Source: Guyanagaster necrorhizus (Eukaryota > Basidiomycota > Agaricomycetes > Agaricales > Physalacriaceae). Taken from it: a stretch of DNA of 64,000 nt. Every line of letters starts with the position of its first letter. Position 1 is the stretch's first letter. The position numbers and the translations under genes are program-made. Of the stretch, positions 11,788-22,775 are shown piece after piece. Below the pieces are notes generated by a model. It was not told where the DNA came from. It made no database searches and saw only the letters and a list, made by a program, of their open reading frames with translations. The stretch covers positions 262,302 to 326,301 of the forward strand of contig NW_025064922.1 in the NCBI RefSeq assembly GCF_019112545.1. The letters are read 5' to 3'.

Positions 11788-14594
11788 TCATGTATTCGCA
11801 TCATCAAACTTTCCCTCCTCCTGATCTCTCCGGAACGTCCGTTTCGCGTGCCTGAGCAAATGCACCATCGACGACGGCGTCATACCTTCCATCCTCTTCG
11901 CTGCTCCCTGCACCCACCACAAATCAGACTCCGCATCACAGAAATCTCGAACACAACTCACGATGGTCGTCGGCCGAACCTTGAAGAGTCGCTCCCGAAT
12001 CTCCGAACTCAATCCTTTCACAGTAAGATAGTCCATCATAGGATCAAGCATAAGACTCTCGTCTACCATAAAGTCGCGTAAATCGGCTTGTTGCCTGGCC
12101 AGAAAAGGCTGGTATCGGCCTGTACATCTGCATGTCAATGCCGTTTTGCAGTAGGACTCTCAGCCACCATACCCTCGGTGTCAATGCGCGCCAGCAGTCT
12201 CGGATCGGTATTGGCCAAAAGCGGGATGTCCTTGATGAATTCCGCAGACGATATCGTTTGGTATCGCAGCAAATCAAAGGCGCTGGAGAGGGAGAAGCAT
12301 AAGAAACTTCCAAGTCATACCACACGCAGCTCACCTTCTCATTTTTCCGTCCGATGGAACGGTATATCCTCGAGACTTCCAGTTCTGGCGGATATAAAAT
12401 GTGAAATGGGTCTGCACCAAAAAGCTATTGGCCTACCTGTGTACTGAGTACACAACCTTTCAAGACGTCGATGATCTGGTTGTATGTCTGTAGCATCTGA
12501 CTGAAAGACCGCCAACGTTCTTCTGATACCGCGCCAACATGGTATGCTTTGTAGACGAAATCAATCAAATCCCAGCATCAAGATACAAACGAAGTCAAAC
12601 CTTTGGCTGTTAACCGCATATCGGAGTTTTCAGGCCGCAGCGTCATTCGATATTCCGACCGCGAGGTTAACATCCGGTCTGTAAGTATGATTAATAGGCC
12701 CAACGGTGTAGTTGAAGACCCTTACATGGCTCGTCCGCTCCTTTGACTATGAGATCATCGATGAGGACTCCGATGAAGCTCTCTGCCCTTGTAAGGATGA
12801 ACGGTGGACGCTGCAGCGCCGCTAATCCCGCGTTGATGCCTGCAACAATACCTTGAGCTGCGGCTTCTTCGTAGCCTGTGGTACCTGATGCAGACATTAA
12901 TAAATGAGAAATATAGTCAGGGCCTTTGGAAATACCATTAATCTGTCCGGCGAGGAAAAGGCCCTATGATGGCGTCAGAACCACATTGCATATAACTGAG
13001 AAAGGAGGATACGCTACCTTGATACGCTTCGTCTCCAGTGTTGCTGATAAAGTGAGTTAGCTGGAATGACAAGCACAGAATTGTACGCTCACGTAAGAGT
13101 TCCCGAGGATCCACATAGTCGTATTCCACACCATATGCGGGTCTGACCATTTTAACATTCTCCAGACCCTCAATGGTTCGCATCATCGGCTCCTGGACTT
13201 CCTCTGGAAGGCTACAGGAGATCCCATTGGGATATATTACATCTACTGGACGTCAGGCGGCCCGGAGACGAACACGCAACAAAGTACACACCAGAGTCAT
13301 AACCCTCAGGCTCTAGCCAGACAGTATGGGAATCGCGATCGAATCGCAAGATTTTCGCCTCCAGTGACGGACAATATCGGGGTCCTTTCTTCGTTTCCTG
13401 TATATGAACGCTGCGGTGCATATTGTCCTTGACTATCTGATGTGTAGATGGATTGGTCCTGGTCATATAACAAGGCACTTGATTGCTCTACAATCATGAG
13501 ATTCAATTTAGAATACCAACCTTTAGAACTCACTGCATTTGGTACAACATCGTTGAGAAAGCTGAAAGGAGCTGGGACTTCATCACCGTCCTGACGGTCG
13601 AGTGTCGTAAAGTCTACTGTTTTTCCGTCAAGGCGAGCCGGCGTCCCTGTCTGTAGGCGTCCGAGTCTGAATCCAGCTGCCCGAAGCGAACCGGACAGGC
13701 CTGGGGCGGGGTCTTCGTTGATTCTTCCAGCAGGAAACGTCTTCGGACCTGCGATAACGTTAATTTTAGAGACGTAAAAGCGATACGGCAGGTACCGATG
13801 TGGATTTCTCCACCAAGGAAGGTTCCGGTGCAAACGACGACTTGGGTACAAGGTATGATCTCCCCAGTGTCTGAATGGAGTGTCAGGGTCTGTGTCAGCA
13901 AAGAAAATAGAGGCTGCGACGCACCAAGTCTAACACCCTGAATCCGCCCCCATGTAGCATCAGGATTGTTCTCGTGGTCGAATACAAGGTCAAAAACATC
14001 CGCAGCGCGGATATGTAGGTTTTCTTGATGTTTGGCGAGCTCCCTCTTCATATGGCGCTTGTACAGCTTGCGGTCAATTTGGGCCCTTGGTCCCTGGAGA
14101 TGAATTGTTACTCAAATGGCTTAAACATCGGCTATCACGTACCCAAACGGCCGACCCCTTCGTCGCGTTAAGCATCCGAAACATTATGCCAGACATATCT
14201 GTTTTTTTAGATCAGCTTGTATACAGCAATAGGGATAACGACCACGCACCGGCGACACGACCCATCAACCCGTCCATCGCGTCGACTTCACGAACCAGTG
14301 TGCCTTTGCCAACACCTCCAATAGACGGATTGCAGGAAAGTTCACCGATGTTTTCCAAATTCTTCGTCAACAAAAGCGTTTTTGCACCTGAGCGACACGC
14401 CGCTGCCGCTGCCTCGCATCCCGCATGTCCAGCACCGATAACACAGACTTGAAACAAGCGGAGGTCAAGAAAAAGCTGACTACTGTGCGAGGAACTTCAC
14501 CTTGGTAGGGCTCGGAAACATGGTCGACGACAGAAGAGAAATGTCTATGCAGGCGCAAGCGAGTCCATGGTCTGCGAATTAAATGGTTGAGCAT
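11788..14594 (-). CDS. MTO1: Mitochondrial tRNA uridine-34 modification enzyme (MTO1/GidA/MnmG family)
   Basis: Predicted FAD-dependent MTO1/GidA, which with the MSS1/MnmE partner installs the carboxymethylaminomethyl-type group on U34 of mitochondrial tRNAs. The gene has many short introns. The first exons are 14594-14501, 14447-14250, 14198-14143, 14093-13796 and one from 13748. The first 30 residues are Arg-rich with few acids ([18 protein letters not shown]), as in a mitochondrial presequence. The dinucleotide motif [12 protein letters not shown] follows directly. Further family blocks are [43 protein letters not shown] and [15 protein letters not shown]. Later come [37 protein letters not shown] and a C-terminal [16 protein letters not shown]...[14 protein letters not shown]. 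All blocks appear in order and in frame, so the gene looks intact. It is a housekeeping anchor between two dead ABC transporters. Confidence 0.92.
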
Positions 14595-15170
14595 TCCAAA
14601 CTGCAGGCCTCGTCGTGGGTGAAGAGAGAGAAATTCAGATTTAATATTTGAATAATTTGAAGTTTGAAATTCGAAGTAAAATATTACCAAAATTATTCTC
14701 CTTGTTTGTCCTAACTCCTCTACTTGAAGTCCTGCTGATGCATTTACCTCTTTTCTCTCGGCTATAGCGGCGTTGCACTCGCATCATACCAGTACTGCTG
14801 TATGTTCTGGCTCTCTAGCGGGTTTGGTCTTGTGATGTACGAAATTGGCCCAACTTCTTACTGGCAGGCTCGTAGTGAAAGAATTTGGCAAACGCGACTG
14901 AATGTATCGGATGGCGCTGCCTCTACCTGAGGCAGTCGATACATTGGATACTTTGTCGAATGACAGAAAGTTCGCATCCCTGCTTCCCACCGTTTCATTC
15001 AGTCATCGTCATTGAGGACGAGTGGACCAAGAGATTCCTTGTGCAGATTTGAGCTCACCCTGAGAGGTTGAAGTTCGATATAGATATAAATACAGTTTCT
15101 ACGATCCCTGTCGTGCTAAGATAATGCATGCGAAAGATCCCAACATAAAGGCAAAACGTCGTCAAATTGA
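14595..15170. other. Intergenic, nothing recognised
   Basis: Upstream region of MTO1. An AT-rich block near 14640-14690 lies just before the gene. No other coding signal is supported. Confidence 0.4.
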
Positions 15171-16310
15171 TTACTGCCGTCGTTCTATCTTGAACATAGT
15201 CTCTACCAGCTTCAGTACGGCGTAAACAAGGAAGCGATACACAATAGTCGTAATCATGATGGCGCCGAGGTTCAGAGGGGCGTTGACGTCCTTCAGTTTA
15301 AAGATCTCGAGCACTTGTTCGCCTGTGCTGATTGTGCATGATCCGTCTACAAGCCTTTGATCATCCCCGCATGACAACGCGTAAGGCACCATGTTCCGAA
15401 CAGAGTGACCAAGGGGAGAGAGCTTATTGAGCGCTTTCAGAAAGGCCGGCATGTCCAAACCTATAAAACCTAACATAATATGAACAATGAGCGTCGACTG
15501 ACAGACATTAGTACGTTGGTGATGTTCAGAGCTAGTCCAGTGTCCCAGACCATCAAGGTATTCAGGACTATGCCGAGAGCTGCAGGATTACCTCGTGATG
15601 ATGTACGAGGTGTATCGTCTGACCACGATAGCTTCCCATTTTCGACAGAGAGCTTGCATCTTTATTTCCGATATCGAATCAGGGATGTAGTAGAACGTTA
15701 TGCCAACGAACAACCCCATAAGCACAGCCTCCACCCAAACTGAGGCCATGCCAAAAGGATCGTGGATGCTTGTTTTCAGTTCCCGAGAGATCAGGGTCTA
15801 AGAAAGTGATGTGCGTTTGTAGTACCTAATAGAGTACACTGTTAGCTATAGTGTAGACCTCACACAGCATAGTGATAAGCAGAAATGCGGTGAGGGTGCT
15901 CGACGGACTGTATTCAATATATATTGTCCATCCCGACATAAAGGGGTATCGAGCTCAGCCGGCGGGATACGACAGAGCTCCTGTTTGCTAATCTAAGACA
16001 GGGTGAGTATGACATGGTCAATGGGTGCCTTGACTACATCATGTTGGTTGACATGGCTGATTGCCAATTCGCCCTTGAGTGGGGGGAATCGGACAGCCAA
16101 CACCAATTTCCGTGCTGCGATGAGCCTGCTGACATGACTCCGAGTGGTCTCCTCAGCTGCACCCATGCAGATGTTGATGGCACCAACATCAATCAGATAA
16201 TCTGCAGGATTGCGGTGTAGTTCTAATGGGCGGACGAGTCGTTCAAAACATGGAACGGCCTCCGAGGCCACACCAGCGTAAAATGAATGACCTTGGGAGA
16301 GTAGTATCAT
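15171..16310 (-). pseudogene. ABCG-type ABC transporter relic (copy 2)
   Basis: Inverted, truncated paralogue of the transporter at 8795-11450. It begins within the ATP-binding half at ILLSQGHSFYAGVASEAV. It then shares RPLELHRNPADYLID and GAAEET with copy 1. A degenerate membrane segment (GLFVGITFYYIPDSIS) around 15650-15740 runs into stops. The C-terminal piece at 15171-15476 (MPAFLKALNKLSPLGHSVRN and VLEIFKLKDVNAPLNL) is better preserved than in copy 1. Walker A and Walker B are missing, so it cannot be functional. The missing 5' end coincides with a SINE that starts only about 35 bases away at 16344. Confidence 0.75.
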
Positions 16311-16343
16311 TGATAATATAATATATGGGTGTTGTAGGTGGTA

Positions 16344-16437
16344 TCCAACCTTAGCTTAGCTGGAAGAGCATGAGACTGTAATTGGATGTCTTTATTAACC
16401 TATCTCGAGGCCGTGCGTTTGACCCGCACAGGTTGGA
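16344..16437 (+). other. tRNA-Tyr(GUA)-like head of SINE copy 1
   Basis: Cloverleaf described for the enclosing element. The GUA anticodon followed by A37 and then an intron is the eukaryotic tRNA-Tyr arrangement. The TTTGA instead of TTCGA in the B box and the extra base before the 3' acceptor strand argue against a working tRNA gene. It is therefore treated as the pol III promoter head of a SINE. Confidence 0.5.
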
Positions 16438-16713
16438 TCCCTTTGAGAACCTTCAACTTTGGTCGTTCTAATTTGGAGAATCGAGAGTTCTCTCTTTTCC
16501 TGAAGGAGGGAAGGGTTGTTCGTAAAACGTGAAGGGAGACTCTTTTACAGACCCTCCCAAGGGTGTTATTTAACATTTTGATACATTACTTTCCTATCAT
16601 GTATAGATTCACAAGACTGGCTCACAGAATTGCAAACTCTTCTTTTGTTTTGATTTTTACATGTCTTCTTTGTGTCAGGAGCAAGTCATCAGCAATGGTT
16701 GGATACCTATCAG
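16344..16713 (+). mobile_element. tRNA-Tyr-derived SINE, copy 1
   Basis: The first 94 bases (16344-16437) fold as an intron-containing tRNA-Tyr(GUA)-like molecule. The acceptor arms TCCAACC and GGTTGGA pair perfectly. An A-box-like TTAGCTTAGCTGGAAGAGC is present. The anticodon arm TGAGA-CTGTAA is followed by about 20 intronic bases and then TCTCG. The T-arm is GTGCG-TTTGACC-CGCAC, and one extra base precedes the 3' acceptor strand. A tRNA-unrelated body follows and is nearly identical to that at 21751-22113 (for example GTTCGTAAAACGTGAAGGGA). The 3' boundary is set where the two copies diverge, after GATACCTATCAG. No clear target-site duplication was found. Confidence 0.65.
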
Positions 16714-16798
16714 GGTACTTTGTAAATGAAATATATATGCAGCCGTATGAATTTTTATGCTTAACTAGCAGCTTGCCAGGTTCTGCAGTGAAGATGAG

Positions 16799-17830
16799 AT
16801 GACAGGTTTAACAAAAGTGGATGGAAAATGTCACCAAAACTCCAGCCAACGAGTGGATCCCAACTTCGTAAATATGAGAGGAGATATTCTCTGGTGCGAA
16901 TTCGATCTCCTGTTGGTACTTGTCCAAAAATCGTTTCAAGTCAGTGTTGACATGCTCGACAAGCGACTTTTCGAAATCGGTTACGCATGTCGCGGTCAGG
17001 TCAGGTCAAAGGTCAGCACTGTGTCTGCGTGCAAGTTTATTGTGTATCTCAGTGTTTGCAACATAAAAGTCTCCGATCAACGTAGATGATAATGCAGAGC
17101 GAGATGCGGGAGAGTTGCGATGTTTGACGTCGTAGAAAAATTCTGCCATGGCCAGGAATGAAGTTTTCTCAAAGACTGCGGGACGGCGGACAAGAACAAG
17201 CCTGGGGTCAAAAGTCGCGAGGCTACATAATTCTGTAAGACAGGATGTTTTGTCAATCCATACGACACCAGGAGACGACAAAATGTCCTGATATCCAGTG
17301 AGAGAGCATGACGGTAAGGTCTATGTCATCGGTCAGTATATCTGACATGGCGACGATACGTATACGTACAGATTGACTGCAATCAGTCCTAAAAACGCCT
17401 TGACTGATTTTGATGGGATTGGAGGTACAACAACTACCCTCGGAGTGTGATGGCGAGGGAGCTATGCAGAGGGTAAGGTAAGATACTTACTAAGAAGGGT
17501 ATCTCGAGCTGAACCTTCGAACCCTGCACGATGAGTTAGAAGGATAACGCACGAACCCCCAATGGACGCACCGTCCGAGTCCTCGCATCGAAAAACCATG
17601 CCACAGTGGTACACCCCTCTGGACGCGATTCAGCCACCCTCTCGTCCATAGCAGCGCGCCCGCTACCTGCAGGAGGTGTTTCAGATCTTGCTACTGGTGA
17701 GTAGCCCGCTTCCCCAGTAAGAACCCACGCATGGTCGCTCGATGGCAGCTAACAAAAGCATTCATCGTTATGGGCGTCCTTGGCAGCTTCGAACAGATCA
17801 TAAAACGTGCTTCCATGACAGAGGACACTG
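16799..17830 (-). pseudogene. AAA-ATPase-like (PF09820-like) relic, arm A
   Basis: Degraded paralogue of the sequence at 43738-45105. Recognisable pieces on the minus strand are FYDLFEAAKDAHNDECFC (about 17760-17815), TTVAWFFDARTRTVR around 17570, and PRLVLVRRPAVFEKTSFLAMAEFFYDVKH around 17130-17210. A DFEKSLVEHVN block lies near 16960. The P-loop has decayed (VFEKTS, against GFGKTS in the arm B copy), and frames are interrupted. The family is an expanded, poorly understood group of basidiomycete ATPase-like proteins. Confidence 0.6.
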
Positions 17831-17978
17831 CATGGGGCCCATAAATCGCAAGGGAGGACGCATTCGACGTCGAGCGACATGGTGGTTGGCGTGTAAAACT
17901 GTTAAGGCATTTACTCGATCACATGATAACGTGTTCCTAGTTCTGACTTTGTATTAGACTCAAACTGAGTTTAGCTTG

Positions 17979-18195
17979 TGTTGGAAATCCTCGGTGTTGT
18001 GCAGGGTAGGCTCCAGGCTGGTAAGGCCAGATAGAATGAACTTGTTATTCCACAGCTCCTACAGAGCTTGTATTTATACTCCCCAGGCTTATATCTAGAA
18101 TTTACTACAACTTTCTCTTTCTCTCGAGCTTGCTCATCAACTCTCAGCATGATGCCGGATTGCCCTTTCTAGAACTTTCTGGCAAAATCCCAACA
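17979..18195 (-). mobile_element. Solo LTR (217 bp) with 5-bp target duplication GCTTG
   Basis: Bounded by TGTTGG and CCAACA, with GCTTG on both sides (17974-17978 and 18196-18200). It is the reverse-complement relative of the element at 38651-38867 and has exactly the same length. Arm B has the uninterrupted sequence at this site (near 43575-43590), so the insertion happened after the segment was duplicated. No internal retroelement genes remain. TG...CA ends, a 5-bp duplication and small size fit a Copia- or Gypsy-type LTR. Confidence 0.85.
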
Positions 18196-19002
18196 GCTTG
18201 ACTGTCCACAAGTCCAAGGCCTGAGTTAATTACAGAATAACATATACTATGTCTCTTTACAAACATAATCTACAGGCCAGTAGGAGAAGAAGGGATTTGA
18301 ATTGTTAAATTCCCAAGAGGGATAAGGAAATGAGACACCACTGGATGGGATTCCTCGTCAAAGATATCTGACACTTTTTCATCTATTTTTACGTGCCGAG
18401 ATGCTAATAGATGGGGAATAGCAAGCAGGCAGCACCATCGGTCCCAACACACGCATAATCGCAGAAACAGGGCTTGCAATGATACTGAGCGTCGTGGCTT
18501 TTCCTGGCAGCGAGATGTAAATCGGAGAAGGTATGACCATAGTACAGAGCTCTGAATATGTGGGACATATTACATGGTAGCATACAGCGGACTCGGACTG
18601 ACATCACGCTAATGGTTAGCGGCAAACCGTTGGCGATGACCCCTGCTGTTCCAACTGAGTAAAAAGTACAAAAATGCTATCACTGTGAACACGGCGGAAC
18701 GTGCCTGACAAAGCACTGCTCCACCGACAAACAAGGAGATAATGACGTTTATGTGGAAGCTCAGCTGTAAATAATAAATCCACAGTTCGCCGCAGTTTCA
18801 GTGAGCTGTGGGAGAATTCGGAGCTTGGCTTCCATTAATTCGAAACGCTTCCATAATGTACAATTATGGGAATACAATGTCAATAATATGAACCTAAACC
18901 GAGTGAAGTCCTATAGAATAAGTTATACATAAATATGCATGGCCATCGTTCAAATACTTACGTCGCTGTTCGTAAAGGATAGAAGTAAGAGTCCATGAAA
19001 CG

Positions 19003-20241
19003 TTACAAAGCGGTTAGAGAATTCTTCCTCACCCGTAAAGGAGAAGTCGATACGTTAAATGTGTAATTAGCATCCGGCGACGGCGGCGACGACGTCTCCA
19101 TTACTGTGTCCATCCGAGCTTGTGTCCTCTTCTCCCACCGTCTCCGTGTCCGCTCCAAGCGGGGGTAATACATGGACATAGACGTCGTCTCCTCCTCCTC
19201 ATCCGACGATGTAGCGATAGACTTGATAGAATCTGCCCTCTCGATACGCGACACTCTGCTCCCATAGCGGTCTAGGTCTGCCCCTTTGGTCCGTTTTACC
19301 CGACCTTTCACCAAACTGGCTATGACTTTTGTCGACATCCTGTGCAATTCGTCCTTCTGTTCCTCCCCCCGCGCGCGTTTCAAGACGTGATCCGGAATCT
19401 GGGGCAGAGCGCGCAGACCTGAGCTAGATCGGAAAGCGAAGGGAATAGGTGGGACGGGCGGTGGTACTTCATACACTGATAGCATGGTGTGTCTGCGCGT
19501 TGAAGCGCTCGCTTGGGAGTACAGAGATTCGGATGAGACAGATGAAGAAGAAGACATGGGCGGTGACTCGATGGGCGTCTCCATCTTTGCAATCGGACGT
19601 GTAAGAAGGTATCGGGATGCTGGAATGGCAGGACTATCTTTTCCGGGAATAATGAGTTGAGGAAGACTTTTGGGACCGGGTACGGGGGGCGGTGTCGCTG
19701 GAGGAGACGTCTGTGGAGATGTATGCCTTGAACCGAACGAACTCTGCAGGTAAGGCGTCGATGACTCTTCCATCAACGATGAAGACAGGATCTGCTCTCC
19801 GAATTTATCACTGAATGTAGGTGTGGGGAGTCGGTCGAATTCGATATGATATGCTTCCTCTGGCGCGGCGTTGGGGTAATGGATGCCAGAAGGTACCCAG
19901 GTGTGGCTGGAGTCGACTTTTGTGTGAAAAGGTTCAGGCGACAGCAAGGGACGCGAGTCCACGGCCTTGGTCTCAGATCGAGACGGAGGCTCAGGCTCAA
20001 GCAGTCGGCCAATGTCTGACACGCGACTGAGCTTTGGATTGTAGACAACGTTGGGAGAGGAGGGTGGAGGGTTACGACGACGACGACGGTACCGCTTGAA
20101 GAACCACGCCACAAAGGCTATGAACAGCAGAAGCACCACAGCACCCAATACGACCCCAACGACAACCTGAGCACTCGTCCCCGAATTTGATGAACTTGAA
20201 GTTGCGCTTGAGTCGCGCTTCATGAGAGGGACTGAAGGCAT
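19003..20241 (-). CDS. Single-pass membrane protein with Ser/Pro-rich cytoplasmic tail
   Basis: An intronless frame gives 412 residues from the chosen ATG at 20241. A longer in-frame ATG at 20352 exists, but the sequence between them looks like a pyrimidine-rich leader. A short Ser-rich N-terminal region (SSATSSSSNSGTSAQ) precedes one strong transmembrane helix (VVVGVVLGAVVLLLFIAFVA, about residues 29-48). A basic stop-transfer FKRYRRRRRN follows. The tail is long and of low complexity, rich in Pro, Ser and charged residues, and it ends STSPLRVRKNSLTAL. This architecture is common for fungal cell-surface or plasma-membrane proteins of unknown role. A truncated duplicate lies at 40933-41871. 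The function is not recognised. Confidence 0.65.
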   Translation of the reverse strand: MPSVPLMKRDSSATSSSSNSGTSAQVVVGVVLGAVVLLLFIAFVAWFFKRYRRRRRNPPPSSPNVVYNPKLSRVSDIGRLLEPEPPSRSETKAVDSRPLLSPEPFHTKVDSSHTWVPSGIHYPNAAPEEAYHIEFDRLPTPTFSDKFGEQILSSSLMEESSTPYLQSSFGSRHTSPQTSPPATPPPVPGPKSLPQLIIPGKDSPAIPASRYLLTRPIAKMETPIESPPMSSSSSVSSESLYSQASASTRRHTMLSVYEVPPPVPPIPFAFRSSSGLRALPQIPDHVLKRARGEEQKDELHRMSTKVIASLVKGRVKRTKGADLDRYGSRVSRIERADSIKSIATSSDEEEETTSMSMYYPRLERTRRRWEKRTQARMDTVMETSSPPSPDANYTFNVSTSPLRVRKNSLTAL

Positions 20242-20352
20242 GGCGGAGATGGAAGTGGAGGGAAGGAGCGAAATGTAAAATATGGAACTTGGCAAGTCGC
20301 GAATAAATATGCTGCGGGAGAAGGAGTGAACACATAAGACACTGCCATCCAT

Positions 20353-21750
20353 CCGTCAAAACCCCGTGCCTGCACAGCTTTTGGAAGGAGTTGCCCATAT
20401 TTGTCCCGGTGAAGCGGTACGAGATCGCCGGTGTTTTTGGTAATACTGGACAACAGCGCAGGTTGTGGGTTCGTTACGACTCCCCACGTTTGACCATAAC
20501 TGAAGGCAATCGAAACTTTCAGTGCTGAATATTTGAATCCAGGCCCGGGGTCGTGACGGACTGAGAAAATGATAGCGTCGAGAACCGTGTAGTGATTAAC
20601 AGGACATTGAAGCCTTGTTTCAACGCGCTGCGTTTGATATGCTCGGCCGCGCATACAGGACACACGATACAAATTCAGAAGAATATCAGCTCGCGCGGAA
20701 CTATTTCCGAACGTGTATCGTCATCATCGTAATCGACCAGGACACGAGGCCTGCGGCGGTGGGGCATTAGGGCAGTATTCCACCCTTGAATAAAGTAGCA
20801 CACACCGAGTGCAAGATCGTACTGCATCGCAATTATCGCATAACGGATGCCGAGGTGGGACTGATACGGTTTCCTATATTCACTCTAGCACCATTTCAGC
20901 TCCACGACTCGATACGAAAAACCGAAATCGGTGATGCTTCCTTTGAATTAGGTTTGTCCAAGGATGCTATTTCCGTTTTCCAATTCAGGTTACCCCGAGG
21001 CCAAGTGCATGATCGTCGTTGTTAGGCTCTGTACTCGTACCACTTGTTTCGAGATGTCCCTTTCCACGAGGTCTGTGCCTAGGTGTTTCGTCGTTATCAG
21101 GTAAAAACTCTTGATAAAGAGTGAGAACCAATACCTCAAACGGTACGTAAAAAACGAGGGAAACATTGATGTCGGACTAGGCTGTGCGGTCAAATTTGTG
21201 CATGTTGGTCAAGAGCCACACGAAGAGAGGGAAATATATACCAACTCACTTTAAAATAAAAGGTGCTAAAGTTCCTTTCATCTGGATGCGATGCCTCTGA
21301 AGCATTCTTACCATCTCTTTTCCTCCATATAATAAGTCATGGCAACTAGGCCGGCAGCATCAGTCAGTTGAAATGGTATCTGCTACCAAATTAGTTGCCG
21401 ACTACTCAGCTTATCTCGCGCAAGTCGCTGATACTATGTACAAATTTAACTGCAGTTTTGAACACCAAAACAGCTCCGAAATGACTTTGGCGCAGTCATC
21501 TGTAGGCAAAACCAGCATCCCCCTTGCCATCAACGAACAATGCCTCTATGTTTCTTGCAGTACAGCTAGAATAGAAGGTTAAGCCGCGGGAAAGCGGATG
21601 ATGTAGAAGCCACTTACCATTGAGATAAGGCATCTTGGTAAGTCACCTAATTGAGCAGGCTCGTCCTCAAGGATTTCGTCAACTTGAGGTGAGCGCTTGT
21701 TTATAGCTCATTTGGGATCAGATATTCTTCTATAGGTGCCATGCAATATG
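20353..21750. other. No gene clearly recognised
   Basis: Contains the promoter of the membrane-protein gene and several short frames. A 69-residue ATG-initiated frame at 21373-21582 (plus, MVSATKLVADYSAY...) has no signal peptide or family motif. It is not called as a gene. Confidence 0.35.
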
Positions 21751-22113
21751 TCCAACCTTGGCTCGCTGGAATAGTGTAAGAATGTAATGGGATGACCTAA
21801 TCAATGTATCTCGAGGCCGTGCGTTCGACCCGTACACGTCGGATGTATTTGAGGTTCTTCAATTTTGTTCGTTCTTCTAACTTCAGAGTCGAGAGTTCCC
21901 TCCTTCAGGGAAGGGTTGTTCGTAAAACGTGAAGGGAGACTCTTTTACAGACCCTCCCAAGGGTGTTATTTAACATTTTGATACATTACTTTCCTATCAT
22001 GTATAGATTCACAAGACTGGCTCACAGAATTGCAAACACTTCCTTTGTTTTGATTTCTACATGTCTTCTTTGTGTCAGGAGCAAGTCATCAGCAAATGTT
22101 GGATACCTATCAG
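21751..22113 (+). mobile_element. tRNA-Tyr-derived SINE, copy 2
   Basis: Second copy of the element at 16344-16713, same orientation. The head starts TCCAACC and keeps the TTCGACC T-loop, but the 3' acceptor strand has decayed to CGTCGGA and the anticodon region is altered. The body from GAGAGTTCCCTCC to GATACCTATCAG is almost identical to copy 1. This fits an older tRNA head and a shared, recently amplified or conserved body. Confidence 0.65.
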
Positions 22114-22629
22114 TGTTACCTCGATGAAAATCCCTCCGGCGAACGCCTAGGTTTCATGTGCTACCCTATTTTAGGGCTCCATATGATGCCTCCAGGGTCT
22201 GTAATTTACTTTTTTTACAGACCATCCTTGAAACCTCATGGAGTTAGAATTGAACTGCTTTGCAGCTTCCACTTCACAATATCTCCTCCCCTTCCAGAGG
22301 TCTTTCTGACAAACATCAAAAACATATACAGTCAATAGCATCCATGATACAATAGTAGTGATCAGAGTCGCGATTTTCTGGTCAATTTTGATCCCTGATT
22401 TTTGGCCAAGATCGACAGATGAAAAACACTTCTTGGAGGTGTTTCGCGAATCCTCATGATGTTTGATGTCGATCCTCTTAGACGATTTTTACTCAATTCT
22501 CCACAAAATTGAGAGGATGACATAAGAAATCCTGTCTAGAAACCATCAAAAATCCCTCACCGGTTGTGACGGTCAAAAGTGCATCATTTTTCCAGGTCGA
22601 TTAAAAGAAAAAAAACAGGTATAGAAGCG
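22114..22629. other. Intergenic, nothing recognised
   Basis: AT-rich sequence with no supported gene. The match between the two SINE copies ends at its left edge. Confidence 0.35.
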
Positions 22630-22775
22630 ATGTAAAAGTCCCGCTTCCCCTGTAAGAACCCACACACGCATGATCGCTCAATGGCAGCTGACAAAAGCAC
22701 TCATTGTCATGGACGTCCTTGGCAGCTTCGAACAGATCATAAAACGTGCTTCCACATAGAGGATCCTGCGGTGAC
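22630..22775 (-). pseudogene. Third AAA-ATPase-like fragment
   Basis: The minus strand encodes YDLFEAAKDVHDNECFCQLP, matching arm A (about 17760-17815) and arm B (43744-43806). Only this segment is present. It abuts a sugar-transporter fragment directly, so the junction at about 22770 is a rearrangement breakpoint. Confidence 0.55.

Larger units (their letters stand above)
16771..19748 (-). repeat. Inverted segmental duplication, arm A
   Basis: Read on the minus strand, this segment matches 40933 to about 44770 on the plus strand. It starts at GCAGAGTTCGTTCG inside the membrane-protein gene and ends near a CTGCAGAACC just before the SINE. Arm A contains a 217-base solo LTR absent from arm B. 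It lacks about 0.9 kb present in arm B (around 42570-43480). Divergence is moderate, with scattered substitutions and small indels. Confidence 0.8.

Noticed and set aside
16344..16437. Functional tRNA-Tyr gene
   Set aside because: The extra base before the 3' acceptor strand, the TTTGA B box, and a second copy with the same downstream body point to a SINE head and not a free-standing tRNA gene.
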